Below, piece after piece: positions 1-11,311 of a stretch of 64,000 bases of DNA (the stretch's first letter is position 1; each line of letters starts with the position of its first letter). A program made the translations under genes and the position numbers. A model generated the notes under the pieces. The model was not told where the DNA came from. It searched no databases and worked only from the letters and a program-made list of their open reading frames with translations. The stretch lies in assembly GCA_009829735.1 (NCBI GenBank), contig CM020619.1, positions 21,085,816 to 21,149,815 of the forward strand, written 5' to 3'. The stretch is from Pyropia yezoensis. Taxonomy: Eukaryota > Rhodophyta > Bangiophyceae > Bangiales > Bangiaceae.

Positions 1-2210
1 CGCAGCTGCTGCCATACGGACGACCCCGCTGGGGGCCGCCCGCAGCTGATGACCGGCGGGGGCCTCCGCTGCCGCGCAGCTGCGACGCTACTGTTCGGGG
101 GCGGCCGCTGGCGGGCTGGGGCCGCTGCTGCAACATGGCCCCCACCGCTGCGCCCCCCCCCCCGCTACTGTTGCAGCTGCCGGGGGGCTTGCGGCTGCCG
201 CCAGGCGCCGCTCGCCCCCGCAGCGCTGCGGGGGCGGGCGGCTGCAGCTGCGGGGCCGGAAGTGGCCGGCCGGCGGGCGTTGTCGCCGGCGGGCAGCGGA
301 TGATGGTGGCGCAGCGGCCGGCCGCGGGCGGGTGCCGCTGACGGCGGGCGGGAGCTGCAGGTGCCTCTGCTGGCCGGGGGAGGCGGTCGCAGCGCGCGGG
401 CGCGGCCGTTGGCGGCCGGGGACACCCACTGGCTGGCCGGGGCACCCGCTGGCGGGCGGGGGCCGCCGCTGGCGGGCGGGATCGGTTGCTGGTCGGCGGG
501 GGCCCCCGCTTGCAGACATCGAAAGGAGGGGGCGCCCGCTCGCCGGCGGGCCCCCCCGCTGGCTGGAGGTGGCCACTGGTCGGCGGGGGCCCGCTGGCAG
601 GCCGGGCGCCCGCTGGCGGGCGAAGGCGGCTTCTGGCTGGCCAGCGCGGCAGCTGGCCGGCCTTCGCGGCTTCTGGCTGGCGCGGGCGGGCGCTGGCTGG
701 CGGAGGTGAGGTCTGGCTGACTGGGCAAGCTCTGGCGAGCGGAGGCGCGCGCTGGTAGGCGGGGGCACGCGCTGACGGGCGGGGGCGCGCGCTGGGCTGG
801 TGGGGGTGGCTACCGGCCGGCGGGGGCGGCCGCTGGCAGGCCGGGGCGTCCACTGGCCGGCCGGGGCGTCCGCTGGTGGGCGTCAGGGGCTTATTGGGGG
901 TGGGCGTGGCTGTATGCTGGCCGGCGCGTCGGCTGGATGGCATGGACGGCCGCGCGCTGGCTCGGGTGGCCGCTTGCGCCGGCGGCCGCTGGCGGGCGGC
1001 TGCAGCTGGCGTGCAGGGGCGGCTTCTGGTGCACGTGAGCGGCCGCTTGTGCGCGGGTGGCCTCTCACGTGCGGGTGCAATGGCTGGCCTGCGGGGGAAC
1101 TCAACAGTAGGCATTCGTGCCGGCTCGTGAGTGCGGCTGGCTGCTGGCTCGCTGGGGCGCCCGCTGGAGGGTAGGGGTGGCCACCGGCGGGCGAAGGTGG
1201 CCATCGGAGCGCCGGGGCGGCTGGTGGCGGACGAGCGCACCTTCTCGCTGGCTGGTTGTTCGCTTTATCGTCGGGACAGCCTTGGCAGGCTGTCACGGCT
1301 CCTGCTTGGCCGGCTCGGGAGCTGGCTGGCGAGAGGTGACGCTGGCGGGCGGGGGCGGGCGCTGCCGAGCGGGCGCGGCCGCTGGCGGGCTGGGGCGGGC
1401 GCTGCCGAGCGGACACGTCTGCTAGCTTCCTAGCGCGGCGGGCGCGGCTGCTGGCGGGCGGGCGCGGCAGTGGGCTGGTGGGGGCGGGCGCTGCCTGGCG
1501 GGGGCGTGCCCAGGCTGGCAGGGGTCCAGGCGTGCGGGGGCGCGCCCTGGCCAGCGGGGGCGCCCTCAGCCAGTCGGGGGTGGTCACCGCCGGGCGGGGG
1601 CACTCGCAGGCGGCTGCTGGCGAGCGAGCGTGGCTGCTGGCTTGCCGGCGCGGTGGCTTGCTGGCGGGGGCGGCTGCTGGTCGGAGGCTCAGCTGCCGGC
1701 TCGCCTGGTCGCCCGCTGGGTGATGAAGGCGGCCGCTGGCTCCCAGGGGTGACTATTTTGCTGGTCAGGGCCGCGGCCGGCTTGCTGGGGCGCCCGCGGG
1801 CTGGTGAGGGCGGCAAGTCGTGCTAGCGGGGCGGCTGCCGGCGGTTGGGCACGGCGGCGCGTGCACCGGGCCCGCCGCTGGTTGGCCTGCTCGGCGGCTG
1901 GCGGGCGGGGGCGGCTGCCTGCTGGCTGGTGCGGTCGCTGGCGACCGGGGACGTTGGCTAGCTCGCGGGGGCGGCCGCGTGCTGGATTCGGTGGCCTCCG
2001 GCGCGCGGATAGGGCGCTGGCTGGCTGCAGCGGCCCCTGGTGGGCAGGGGCGGTGGCTGGAGCGTTGGGTGGGATGGCGGCTAGGCGGCGCAGCTGCTGG
2101 ATGGCCAGCCCGATGGCTGGCGGGCAGGGTCGGCTGCCTGTTGGCTGGCGCGGTCATCGGAGCGTGGGGACCGCGGCTAGCTGGCGGCCGGCCGCTGGCT
2201 GGCTTGGGCT
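1..2210. repeat. GC-rich degenerate minisatellite, type A
   Basis: Degenerate tandem array built on GCTGGCGGGCGGGGGC-like and GCTGCTGGC-like units with a period near 30 bases. The units drift continuously, so no exact consensus persists. Because of the GC content several frames on both strands stay open for hundreds of bases, and the translations are Gly/Ala/Arg/Pro-rich with a roughly ten-residue periodicity. I treat these as repeat by-products and not genes. The same repeat class returns at 40030-43165 and 56970-60105, in each case beside a foldback element. It reaches the left edge of the window, so its full length is unknown. Confidence 0.8.
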
Positions 2211-2364
2211 TATTGTACTACCATCCATCTCTCTCTTTATTCTGGTGGGGTCCGTCGCACGTCCCCACTGACCGCACGTGAACTTCCAGCCATGGGAAAC
2301 GTAGCCTCGGTGCCAAACCATAAGCAACGATCAAATGGCAGCCTGTGCGTCTTCCAGCGGAGTA

Positions 2365-2617
2365 ATGCCCTTCGACCCCTGGGATAAGCAGGCTGCAAGA
2401 CGGGGCCGGGACGTGCACACGACGGTTGTTGAGGGCAAGCTTCAAGTTGTGCCTCGCATGCCTACGAAGGTTACGGGAACACACAGAACGGGTTGTGACC
2501 CCAGATAGACTGCCTGTGCACGGGAAGCAGGTGCAACCAGCTGGTGAAGCGTACCCCACGAGCTATGGCACGGTGTGATTCCGGGAGATACGACCCGTGT
2601 GCTGTCATATTCTCACG
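2365..2617 (+). repeat. FB-A left inverted arm
   Basis: Reverse complement of 3127-3378 with scattered substitutions. Shared landmarks are the ATGCCCTTCGACCCC start, the GACCCCAGATAGACTGCC block and the ACGACCCGTGTGCT inner end. The GACCCCAGATRGACTRYCT block recurs in the 38.5-40 kb foldback, which identifies one family. Confidence 0.8.
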
Positions 2618-3126
2618 GAAACAATTGTTACCACACGCTGATCCATGGCTTACAAATGGCTCATGACAACTCGAATTAGATTCCTGTGCTTGGACAAGGA
2701 TTACTGGCCAATCTTCCGCGATATGTGCTGCACAACGCGTACCCTTGCATGATGTGCACCAATCGCGCCAGCCACCTGTCGGACGCCTTACGACGTATCC
2801 CATCGTGGCCTTGCTTCAGAGCCCCACGATAAGGATGGACTTGCATCTTTCTTCACAGGCGACAGTCTCGTTTTGTTCGCAGATTTGAGGAACCTCGTAC
2901 TGTAACGGCGCAGCCGTTTGCATCCCCACGACGACAGCTCCAACGGCGGCTACGTGACAGATGCCGTGCAACCCCAACCCCCTTGTTGCTCCCCACTTGC
3001 TGCGTCGGTGCCTCCGTGCTGGCCGCCTTCTTGCGTGGTAAACAGAATTCACTTTATACCACGTTCTGGCCAATTTTGATCGGAGAGCCGAGCCCAGGCT
3101 CATTTCTCACCCAAATCAACTTTGTA

Positions 3127-3378
3127 TCATGAATCTGATAGCACACGGGTCGTATCTCCCGGAATCACACCGTGCCATAGCTCGTGGGGTACGCTTCACC
3201 AGCTGGTTGCACCTGCTTCCCGTGCACAGGCAGTCTATCTGGGGTCACAACACGTTCTGTGTGTTCCCGTAACCTTCGTAGGCATGTGAGGCACAACTTG
3301 AAGCTTGCCCTCAACGACCGTCGTGTGCACGTCCCGGCCCGGTCTTGCAGCCTGCTTATCCCGGGGGTCGGAGGGCAT
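3127..3378 (-). repeat. FB-A right inverted arm
   Basis: Partner of the arm at 2365-2617. An open frame runs through this arm and beyond (3184-3555), but the matching frame is closed in the related element at 39489-40000, so I do not call a gene here. Confidence 0.8.
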
Positions 3379-3939
3379 GCACACCCCAAAACGTCGTGGA
3401 CAAAAAAAAAAAAAAAAGGAGCTGTATCGACCCTATTCTATATCCCGGGAACAACGGTGGTCATTGCTTTGCTCCCCGGTGACTCTTGCATCCCTTTTCG
3501 CCCTCAAGATGGACTCCACAGGAAGGCGCTTCAGGGAAGCTGTGCACAGCAGTAGCGACCATTCTCGCACTACCTGGTTACTACCATCGACCTCCTCCCC
3601 CATCAGAAGCCTACCCACTCCAGCGGCCCCGTGCCTCGCCAGGAGCTGCCTCGTGTGGACAGCGATCGCCACCGCCAGCGGACTTTCCGGCCAACAGGTG
3701 ACTGCGCCGCACCGCCCCCGCCGGTATACAGCCGCGCCGGGCAGCAAGCTACCACCCCCGCGCACCAGCCGCCGCCCCAGCCAGCCCCGCCCCTCCTTGC
3801 CCCACGGTTGACGGCCTTGTGGGTGGGCGCGGTGACGGCGGGGCTCCGTGTCCCCACGCTCTGCTCGCTTCCTCCCCCGTCCCCCGCCCTCCACCCCGCG
3901 GTGCGCCCACGACAGGATGAGTCCCCGTCGGCGGGCGGC
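3379..3939 (+). other. Segment between FB-A and element 1; possible foldback outer arm plus host sequence
   Basis: After the A16 tract there is a block (3420-3575) related to 39800-40000 and, inverted, 38560-38760. At its centre is a pyrimidine-rich stretch ending in CCCTCAAG followed by ATGGACTCC. The related copies end in CCCTACAG and CCCCTGCAG at the same place, as in a 3' splice site. The remainder to 3939 is proline- and serine-rich in several frames and not recognisable. It was contiguous with 14614 onward before element 1 inserted. Confidence 0.4.
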
Positions 3940-4301
3940 TGTAGCAATATGGATGACCGTATTGTGACCCTAGTACAGGGGGACTACTTCTAACCCTTAA
4001 CTTTCAATTTGGGAGTCCGTATTGGTCACGGTATCTATAAGTTTCGTATGACCAGAGGGACTTGCATCTTGGGGTGGAGGGTAGTTAGTAGTGTCTCCGA
4101 GGGTTTATGACGAGGGGGCCGGCGGCGAATCCAACGCCGGCCATGGTAGAACAACAAACCCCTCCCATTTGGGCTCCCATCTTGGTCCCGTGGCTTGCGC
4201 TACAAGGACAGCAACCTTGGCCTCCCGGTGACGTTGGTGCCGATCCCCCTTGGTGAGTGTTCCCTGAGAGTGGACGTGCAGTGGATACCTACAGTGCTAC
4301 A
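3940..4301 (+). repeat. 5' LTR of element 1
   Basis: Matches 14247-14608 over its whole length. Termini TGTAGC and GCTACA are inverted repeats of each other. It is followed after one base by the primer binding site. Confidence 0.93.
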
Positions 4302-4302
4302 T

Positions 4303-4318
4303 TGGTGGAGCAGCAGGG
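4303..4318 (+). other. Primer binding site of element 1
   Basis: TGGTGGAGCAGCAGGG lies one base after the 5' LTR. The identical 16-mer follows the 5' LTRs of elements 2 and 3 at two bases, which supports both the LTR ends and use of one tRNA primer. A tRNA whose 3' end is complementary would be the primer; its identity is not assigned. Confidence 0.8.
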
Positions 4319-4526
4319 GACGAATTTCCGTCACCCTTGTGGTGACGCCGTCGTCGGCCCTGGCACACGGATAGGGATCCGGTCCTTTTCTTGTACTCGT
4401 GGTGCTGTGATCTGGTTGATTGTGTTGAGTGGTTGCGTTTGACTTCGATCTACTGTTACTCTCCCCCAACTCCCCCCTCGCTCTCTTATTCGTGGTGACT
4501 GTTACGTCGGTTCACTGATTGTGACT
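4319..4526 (+). other. Untranslated leader of element 1
   Basis: About 210 bases between PBS and the gag start, without a substantial reading frame in the gag frame. A packaging signal would be expected here, but none can be recognised by eye. Confidence 0.5.
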
Positions 4527-6704
4527 ATGTCTACTCAAGAGACGGGGAACGTTCAAGATGACGGATCGGCGTCAACGCCGACCCCGGAGCTGAACCCGGG
4601 AACCGGGATCGGTAATCCGATCGACAACATTGAGACGCCGATGCTCTCCGCTGCCGGATCGACGTTTGGTACGGCACGGACGGCCGGGGGCGGCGGACCG
4701 CCTCAACCGTCCTCTGCCGACCTCACTCCGCCGCCACCTTCACCAGGGGACTGCCTGATGGCATCATTGGCCCGCATCGAGGCCCGGTTCACCGGACTCG
4801 ACGCCCGTCAAGCGCGTACGGAGGACGCAATGGCAGTGCTGTTGTCAACACGCCACACGACGGTGCCCCGTCGTGTTCCTCCCACACCGGTACGGTTCGA
4901 ACCGGCCGGACTACTTTCGGAATCCACCAGGGTCGACCCCGGTGTTGCTACTCCTGGACAGCCCCCGGACACGGCGGGTTATGGATCCGACTCGTCAGCC
5001 GAGTTGGAACGTAGCCATACGGAGCGCTACGCTCGGAGCACCCAGAGCGGGCTCCGCGGACATGGTCCGGCGGATACTTACGACGGAGCAGAGTCGGCGA
5101 TGGGGGGAGGCGGTACCGTATCGCAGTAACCCCTCGACGACGGAAGCGAAGCAACTCGGGTACCCGAGGCGCCGACGCCGGAAGTTCCAGCGTCACTGGT
5201 GCAAGCGATGACAGCGCAGGCTACTGCGAGCTTACTGAAGCGGATGGAGTCCGACGAGTTTACTCATCAACTGGCCAAGCGACTGGATATCCAGGACGCG
5301 GACACGGAGATTGTCAACGAAGTCTTCAGGTCGGTACTGACTCCTGAACGTTATCGTTTGGAAGACCGATCCACTACCGTGTCGGAATCGATGCGTACTA
5401 CCTCGCACCGAGCGATCCGCTCTATGCAGACCCTTATGAAGGGAGTCCCTGTGCTTGGGGGCCCGAACGGACGCCCGTTGGCAGTCATTGGCTTCCTGAC
5501 TAGCTTCAAGGCAGCCGCAGACAAGGCACTCGTTAACGAGGGGCTAGCTCTGGAGATCCTCCCGTTCTTTGTTGACGAACGGGTACGAGGCATCCTCGGC
5601 CAGGCATCCTCGATGCCGGGAACAAGGGTCGCAGCCACCCCCATGGATTACCGTGGTATACTGAAGGAGCTGCTTAGCAGCTACCTCAGTGAGGACAAGT
5701 GCGAAGACCACTATCGGGCCCTTCGCACCGCCACCGCCCAGTCCTGGGAGGATGAGGAGATATTCGGACGCCGGATCCAAGAGCTCGACTACGAGCTGGG
5801 GAAGCTCCTCGGCGAAGGGGAGCTACGGGCCATCCTGTTCGCAGGAGTACCCAACTATGTGCGGATATCCACACGGGGAGCCAACACGGCTCGAACGAAC
5901 TTCAGTCGACTGATACATATGTGCAAGTCCCTGGGGGACGCCTACCGGGTGTTACACCCGGAATGTGCCTTGGCACTGAAGCCCAAGGGTGAGGGAGGCA
6001 AACGCAGTCTTAACCCGGTGCCGAGGCAAGAGAAGGTGGAACATAAGGCCGCACCAGTACTGGTGGCGACCGAGTATGCCCCCACGGGTGAGGATGAACC
6101 TCTAGTCGAACAACAGGGCCACCTGTTGCTACCGGCGACGCCGGTGATTGATGAGCAAGGTACGGTAGCGTACATCGCCCCGGCTGGGACCCAGTTCCAG
6201 GTCAACGAGGGAGCGGGTCGGCGCGCCCCGTATGTACGGACTACGGGGTATGCCCCGGTTACGGGTAACCCCCACCAACCCCTGCCGACATGGGCGGTGC
6301 GTACGGAAGCACCTCCGCACATCGCTGGTAGAACCAACCGGCTGAGGGAGTCCATGTTCCGGTTGACACCGGGACCCAAGGCCTACCAAGGGGCAGGCAC
6401 TCGGGCGCCCGAGGCAGGCAACCGGACCCATGGAGCCAACCCGACGCGAACGCCCGGGACGGCCGGCACTTCCGGATGTATGTTGTGCGGAGACCCCCAA
6501 CACTGGGTGTCCTCATGCCCGCTCATCCCGGAGGAGTCTCGACGGGCAGCGGCGCAACGCAAGGCATCCATCGGGGGCTATCCCGCCAGAGCACCGGCAC
6601 CGGGTAGGCAGCAAGCTCCAGGAGGAGTACTGGCAGTCGAGGAGGCACCTCCTCTCCCGGATATCCCGGAAGACAGTACCCGGCCGAGCACGGGAAACGA
6701 GTAA
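4527..6704 (+). pseudogene. gag: gag of element 1, one in-frame stop
   Basis: Gag polyprotein (capsid plus nucleocapsid), 726 codons from the first ATG to TAA at 6702. The frame could open at GTG 4521, but ATG 4527 is the natural start. A TAA at 5127-5129 interrupts it; the 23 codons after it and the rest of the frame are open, so a single CAA-to-TAA type change explains the break. The N-terminal 200 residues are Pro/Ser/Gly-rich and disordered-looking. The middle is a helical capsid-like region, and a CCHC zinc knuckle (C-x2-C-x4-H-x4-C) lies at 6477-6518. The last four codons carry the frameshift heptamer that links gag to pol. Confidence 0.88.
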
Positions 6705-6742
6705 GAGGAAGGACGACACGGGGTCGCTGGGGCAACCCTAGC
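6692..6742 (+). promoter_or_regulatory. Programmed -1 frameshift signal, element 1
   Basis: Heptamer GGGAAAC at 6692-6698 sits in the gag frame as G_GGA_AAC, followed by GAG and the TAA stop at 6702. A -1 slip leads directly into the pol frame, which is open from 6608 across the junction. A 7-bp hairpin (GCTGGGG, loop CAA, CCCTAGC) lies at 6726-6742, nested inside a possible CGGGG/CCCCG stem. The spacer is longer than in the other elements. GGGAAAC is an established -1 slippery site of D-type retroviral gag-pro junctions. Confidence 0.75.
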
Positions 6743-9700
6743 AAGCCGCCCCGGACTGCCGCGGGGAGAGCCCCACGGAGAGCGCGGTTGAGCCGACGCC
6801 GCATCAACCCCCGGGTACACCTTCTGGCCCCGACGACACGGCTTCAGAGGATTGATGACCAACCTCCATGGTTGAGAGGAGAGGACGGGAAGCCCCGTCA
6901 CGTTGAACCAGACAAGGGCCCTGTCCAGGACTCCCGAGCTACACCGGATATCGGTGTAGGCCACGTACTGTTCACCTTGGAGAACTTCAAGGTATCAGCC
7001 ACACTTGGGGTTGACCCCTAGTCGGGCCGATCGTTTTACCCTGTACTGGATACAGGGGCTGGGCCGAACCTGATCCAGAAGGATACCCTCCCGGACAAAT
7101 GGCTCCCGCGAGTCAGAGTCGCTCGGGGACCCGCTATTAAGGATGCGAATGGTCGTCTCATTCGTACGACCGCAGCGATGTCGCTGCGGGTCACCATCGG
7201 GGAGCTCACCACGGAAGTCGACTTCCTGGTGTGTGAGACTCTATCTGTGCCCTGCATACTGGGGTGCACCTTCATCAACGTTCACGTTGATGCAATCCGG
7301 CCGGGCCGGAGGACCGTCGAGCTGCAAGAGGCCGACGGGACGAAGAGAGGACAGACAGCTATTGTCAGGGACCTGACGCTACAAGGGAGCCACATTAACG
7401 TGGCTGAGGTATACGCAAGCGTAGAACCGAAGACACTCCGGCTGGCCAAGCGGACTCGCTTTGAGCCGTTATCGGAGACCGTCCTCCCGATTATCTGTGA
7501 CCTCGCAGGCATATGCAGAGTCCAGTCCAACCTACGAACCTACAAGCGCCATGGGTTGACCATGGCCAACGGTATCGTAGACCTCCCAGCGGCGAGGTCA
7601 TCACTGCTCGTGATGGCGAACTATCGCCGTCAGGCAGTCACCTTTCCGAAAGGGACTTTCCTAGGGATCGCCGAGCTCTACGAAGGAGACATCCTTACCC
7701 CTGACAAGGAAGGTCAAAAGGAACCACTTGAGGTACTAGCGGTCGCCGAGACCACCGAGCTGAAGGGACCCGACGCCGGGAAGCCTAACCAATCATCAGC
7801 TCCGGCGGACATTCCGCCGAAGGACCGAGAGGCCTTGACGGCACTGGCCGAGGCTGACCTCGACCATCTTCCCCCTTCGGTAGCCGAAAGGGTAAGACGG
7901 ATGCTAAGAAAGCATGACGTCATGTGGACCGGCGGGGCTCTGGGTACCATTGGGGCAACCCAACACCGTATAGACCTGGTACCAGTTGCACGACCAGCGC
8001 GGTCTCAACCGCATCGCGCGGGACCTATGCAACGAGAGATCGTTGATGGAGAAGTGAAGAGGATGAGCGAAGCTAAGGTGATCCAACCTTCGATGTCGGA
8101 GTGGGGCGCCCCAGTAGTGATCGTACCGAAGAAGGATCAAACCCCTCGGTTCTGCATCGATTATCGACGCCTCAACTTGGTTACCAAGAAAGACTCATAC
8201 CCCTTACCAAGGATGGACGAGTGTATCGACTCCCTGGGGGAAGCCACAGTTTTTACCACTATCGACTGCAATGCCGGGTACTGGCAGATCCCAGTTGCAG
8301 AGGAGGATAACCCCAAGACGGCGTTCGTCTGTCACAGTGGAGTGTACGAGTTCCTAAGGATGCCCTTCGGATTGTCCAACGCCCCCGCCACATTCCAGCG
8401 GGCCATCGACATTATACTGTCGGGAGTGAAGTGGCGTAACTGCCTGGTGTACCTGGACGATGTCATCGTCTTCTCGCGTAACATGGATGACCATGTGCAA
8501 CATGTCTACGAGGTACTCACCCTCTTGCGGAACGCCGGGGTAACCCTGCGCCTCAAGAAGTGCGCCTTCTTTCAGCAGACCGTCAAGTATCTGGGTCACC
8601 AGATCACACCAAGTAAACTGGGAGTGCTCGAAGCTAATACCCGGGCACTCCGGGATACGCGATTCCCAACCACCCAGACACAGCTGAAAAGCTTCCTGGG
8701 GATGTGCAACGTATACCACGGTTCGTCAAGGACTTTGCTCGTATAGCCAAACCGTTAACGGTTTTGACGAGCAGCGCCTTGCCAAAGGTACTCCAACCTC
8801 CCTCGCCTAGCGAGGGAGAGGCATTCGAGCTGCTCAAGCAAGCTCTGCTAGCCCCACCCGTGCTGGCGTTGCCGCATAGACGCGGGACCTTCGTCATCGA
8901 CGTCGATGCCTGCGATACCCAAGTGGGATGCACCCTGTTACAGGGAGACACAATCATCGGTACCAATAGTGCTATCCCGGACCTACATCCGGTGGGGTAC
9001 TTCAGCCGGACGCTCAACCCGGCTGAGCGTAACTATAGTGCATCCGAGCGCGAGTGCCACGGAGTCATATGGGCAGTGCAACTGCTCCGGCCATACCTGG
9101 AAGGATCCAGGTTCATCGTGAGGTCCGACCACGAACCTTTACGATGGCTCCTCAACCTTGGTGACAAGGATTCCGACAGCAATGGACGGCTAGCCCGGTG
9201 GAGGCTGAAGATGGCCGAGCACGACTACCGGACCATATATAAGGCCGGCTCTACCCATCATCTTGTAGACGCGCTGTCGCGACTCGACACACCGAGCGGG
9301 GATACCCGACAAGTGGACGAGGACATCCCGGTTGTACCGGTTTGCATGGTGGGTAACGGCACCCAAGGTATGGTTGACCATACCATGGCACACCTTGCGT
9401 GCCCATTAACCCTCGCGGACTTCCGCGAGGCACAAGCCAATGACGATGACTGTAAACGCCATCGCGCTAACCTCCTGGCCGGCACGGCCGGCATCTTCTC
9501 CGAGAATGAGGACGGACTCATATACCGGCGGGCACCCGCCGATGGACGGCATCAGGTCGTGGTTCCCGTGTCCTTACGACAAGCCGTCATGGAACGAGAA
9601 CACGAGAACCCTACAGCCGGACACCCGGGGGTTTCGCGCATGTTCGCAGCAATGCGGAGGTTCTTCTACTGGCCAGCAATGGCCGTCGACGTAGTCGACC

Positions 9701-10877
9701 ACATGCGGGGATGCCACCCGTGTGTACGGGGTCGTATGAGTCTTCATAGGCGAGCATCCGCAATGAAACTATTCCCCCCGGATGGGCCCAACGAGCAAGT
9801 CGCTATCCATATAATCGGGCCACTTCCGGTAACGGAAGAAGGAAACATGTACACCCTGGTCATGTCGGACCGCTTTACTAAGCTGTCACGAGCAGTAGCG
9901 ATCCCGAACGACACGGCCTACACGATCATAAACGCAGTGGTTGACCACTGGATCAGTCCTTCGCAGTAATGAAGCAACTCCTCTCCGACAACGGAGCAAA
10001 CCTTACGTCAGCATTCTGCACGAAGGTCATGGGCATGTTCGGTATCGAACCACGTCGGGCATCCGACTACCACCCGCAATCCAACGGGCAGGTGGAGCGG
10101 TTCAACCGCACCATCGTCAAGATGCTCGAATGCTATGTGGCGGAACACACGAACACGTGGGACAGGCTTCTGTCCGTTTTGACCCTGGCATACAATGCCA
10201 GGCCCCACCGGAGTACCAGCATTGCTCCACTGGAATGGGTCATGCCAATGGGCGTCGGTAATCTGACGCTGCCACCGGGCAGATGCACTCGGTATGACAT
10301 ACCAAAGGGCCGACCGGCCGAACGGATCCACTTAGCTTGGTTGGCCAAGCTATCGTGGATGATCCCTAAGCTCAAGGGTGCCCTTGACCGTACACAACTT
10401 CGATACAAGAAGAACTTCGACGCCCGACTACGGGTACGCAACGCGACCCTAGTAACAGGTGCCTGGGTCTACATCTGACACCAAAGGTTCCGAGGGAACA
10501 AGCTTATGCAACCAGTCAAAGGACCGTACCAGATCCTACACAGAGATGATCACTCTGTAATCCTCCACTCCGATACGGAGATACAACGCATCAATCTCAC
10601 CGATGTGACACCTGCTCCGAAGCCGAAACAGCCTCAGCCGGTACCAGCTGGGTTGCTACATGAAGCTCTTACAACCCACCGGTCAGATGACCCGGTGGGG
10701 CCCGATGGGATTCCATACCGAGTAGAGAGCGTGGTCGGACACACCGACCCGGACCTACCAGGACCCTGGTACGTCAAGGTGATGTGGGTTGGATACGACT
10801 CAACCACCTGGGAACAAGCGGCGAATATACCCCGCCAACTTCTCATGCCTTACATGAGGCGACGACGCCTACTGTAA
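6699..10877 (+). pseudogene. pol: pol of element 1 (PR-RT-RNaseH-IN-chromodomain), broken
   Basis: Pol lies in the -1 frame relative to gag. Protease has the DTG triad at 7049-7057. RT shows FCIDYR near 8150 and the YLDD active site at 8450-8461. RNase H follows at about 8890-9270 (DVDA, SDHEP and VDALSR motifs). Integrase has an HHCC finger at about 9600-9725 and D/E of DD35E at 9987 and 10095, exactly 35 residues apart. A C-terminal chromodomain (about 10725-10855, WVGYDSTTWE) makes it a chromovirus. Breaks: TAG at 7019-7021, one-base deletions near 8720 and 9957, TGA at 10476-10478. The first integrase aspartate (before the IIGPLP motif) is CAT histidine at 9808-9810, which should abolish catalysis even with the frame intact. 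Confidence 0.92.
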
Positions 10878-11311
10878 CAACCCAACCGACACCGACTTCG
10901 GCTGTTGGGGGGTGAGGCTTATACCTACTAAGTATGGTGTCACATGGATTCGGCAAGACTTAGGCTCACTAAGTTGGAGCGGACCTAGGCAAACTAAGTG
11001 GGCTACTGACTTTAACAAGTTTATTCTTGAAGGAGATGATTAACTCCGATAATTTCAAAGTAACCTGAGGCTTACACCAAGGTAAACCTTCATCCATGGA
11101 GCAAGTGACGGACCCAGGAAGGTTGACCTTCATGAGTATTAACCAACCAGGATGGGTTGGGGGCGCGAGAAAAACCAAGGCAAGCCACTGCTTGGGCAGA
11201 CGGGGTACTCCCCAAAAAGGCAGCCATCGGTGTCATGCAAATGCCCCAGCGGGGGATGAGTTTATACTCACCACGACCCGGCCACCATAAGGGTCACCGG
11301 GTCCCTCTCCC
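10878..11311. other. Spacer between convergent pol and antisense frame, element 1
   Basis: Lower-GC, about 430 bases, no gene seen. The motif CTAAGT recurs three times at 10928-11000. Both the pol transcript and the antisense transcript would end in or near here. Confidence 0.5.

Larger units (their letters stand above)
2365..3575. mobile_element. Foldback-type element FB-A
   Basis: Two inverted arms of about 250 bp (2365-2617 and 3127-3378) flank about 510 bp of unique internal sequence with no convincing coding. The right side continues through an A16 tract (3402-3417) into a block (3420-3575) homologous to the outer part of the second foldback family member at 38560-40000, so the left arm looks truncated by about 200 bp. 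No transposase was seen, which is usual for foldback or MITE-like non-autonomous elements. Target duplications could not be assigned. Confidence 0.7.

Noticed and set aside
3184-3555. 123-codon frame through the FB-A right arm
   Set aside because: The same frame has several stops in FB-B, and the left arm merely mirrors it.
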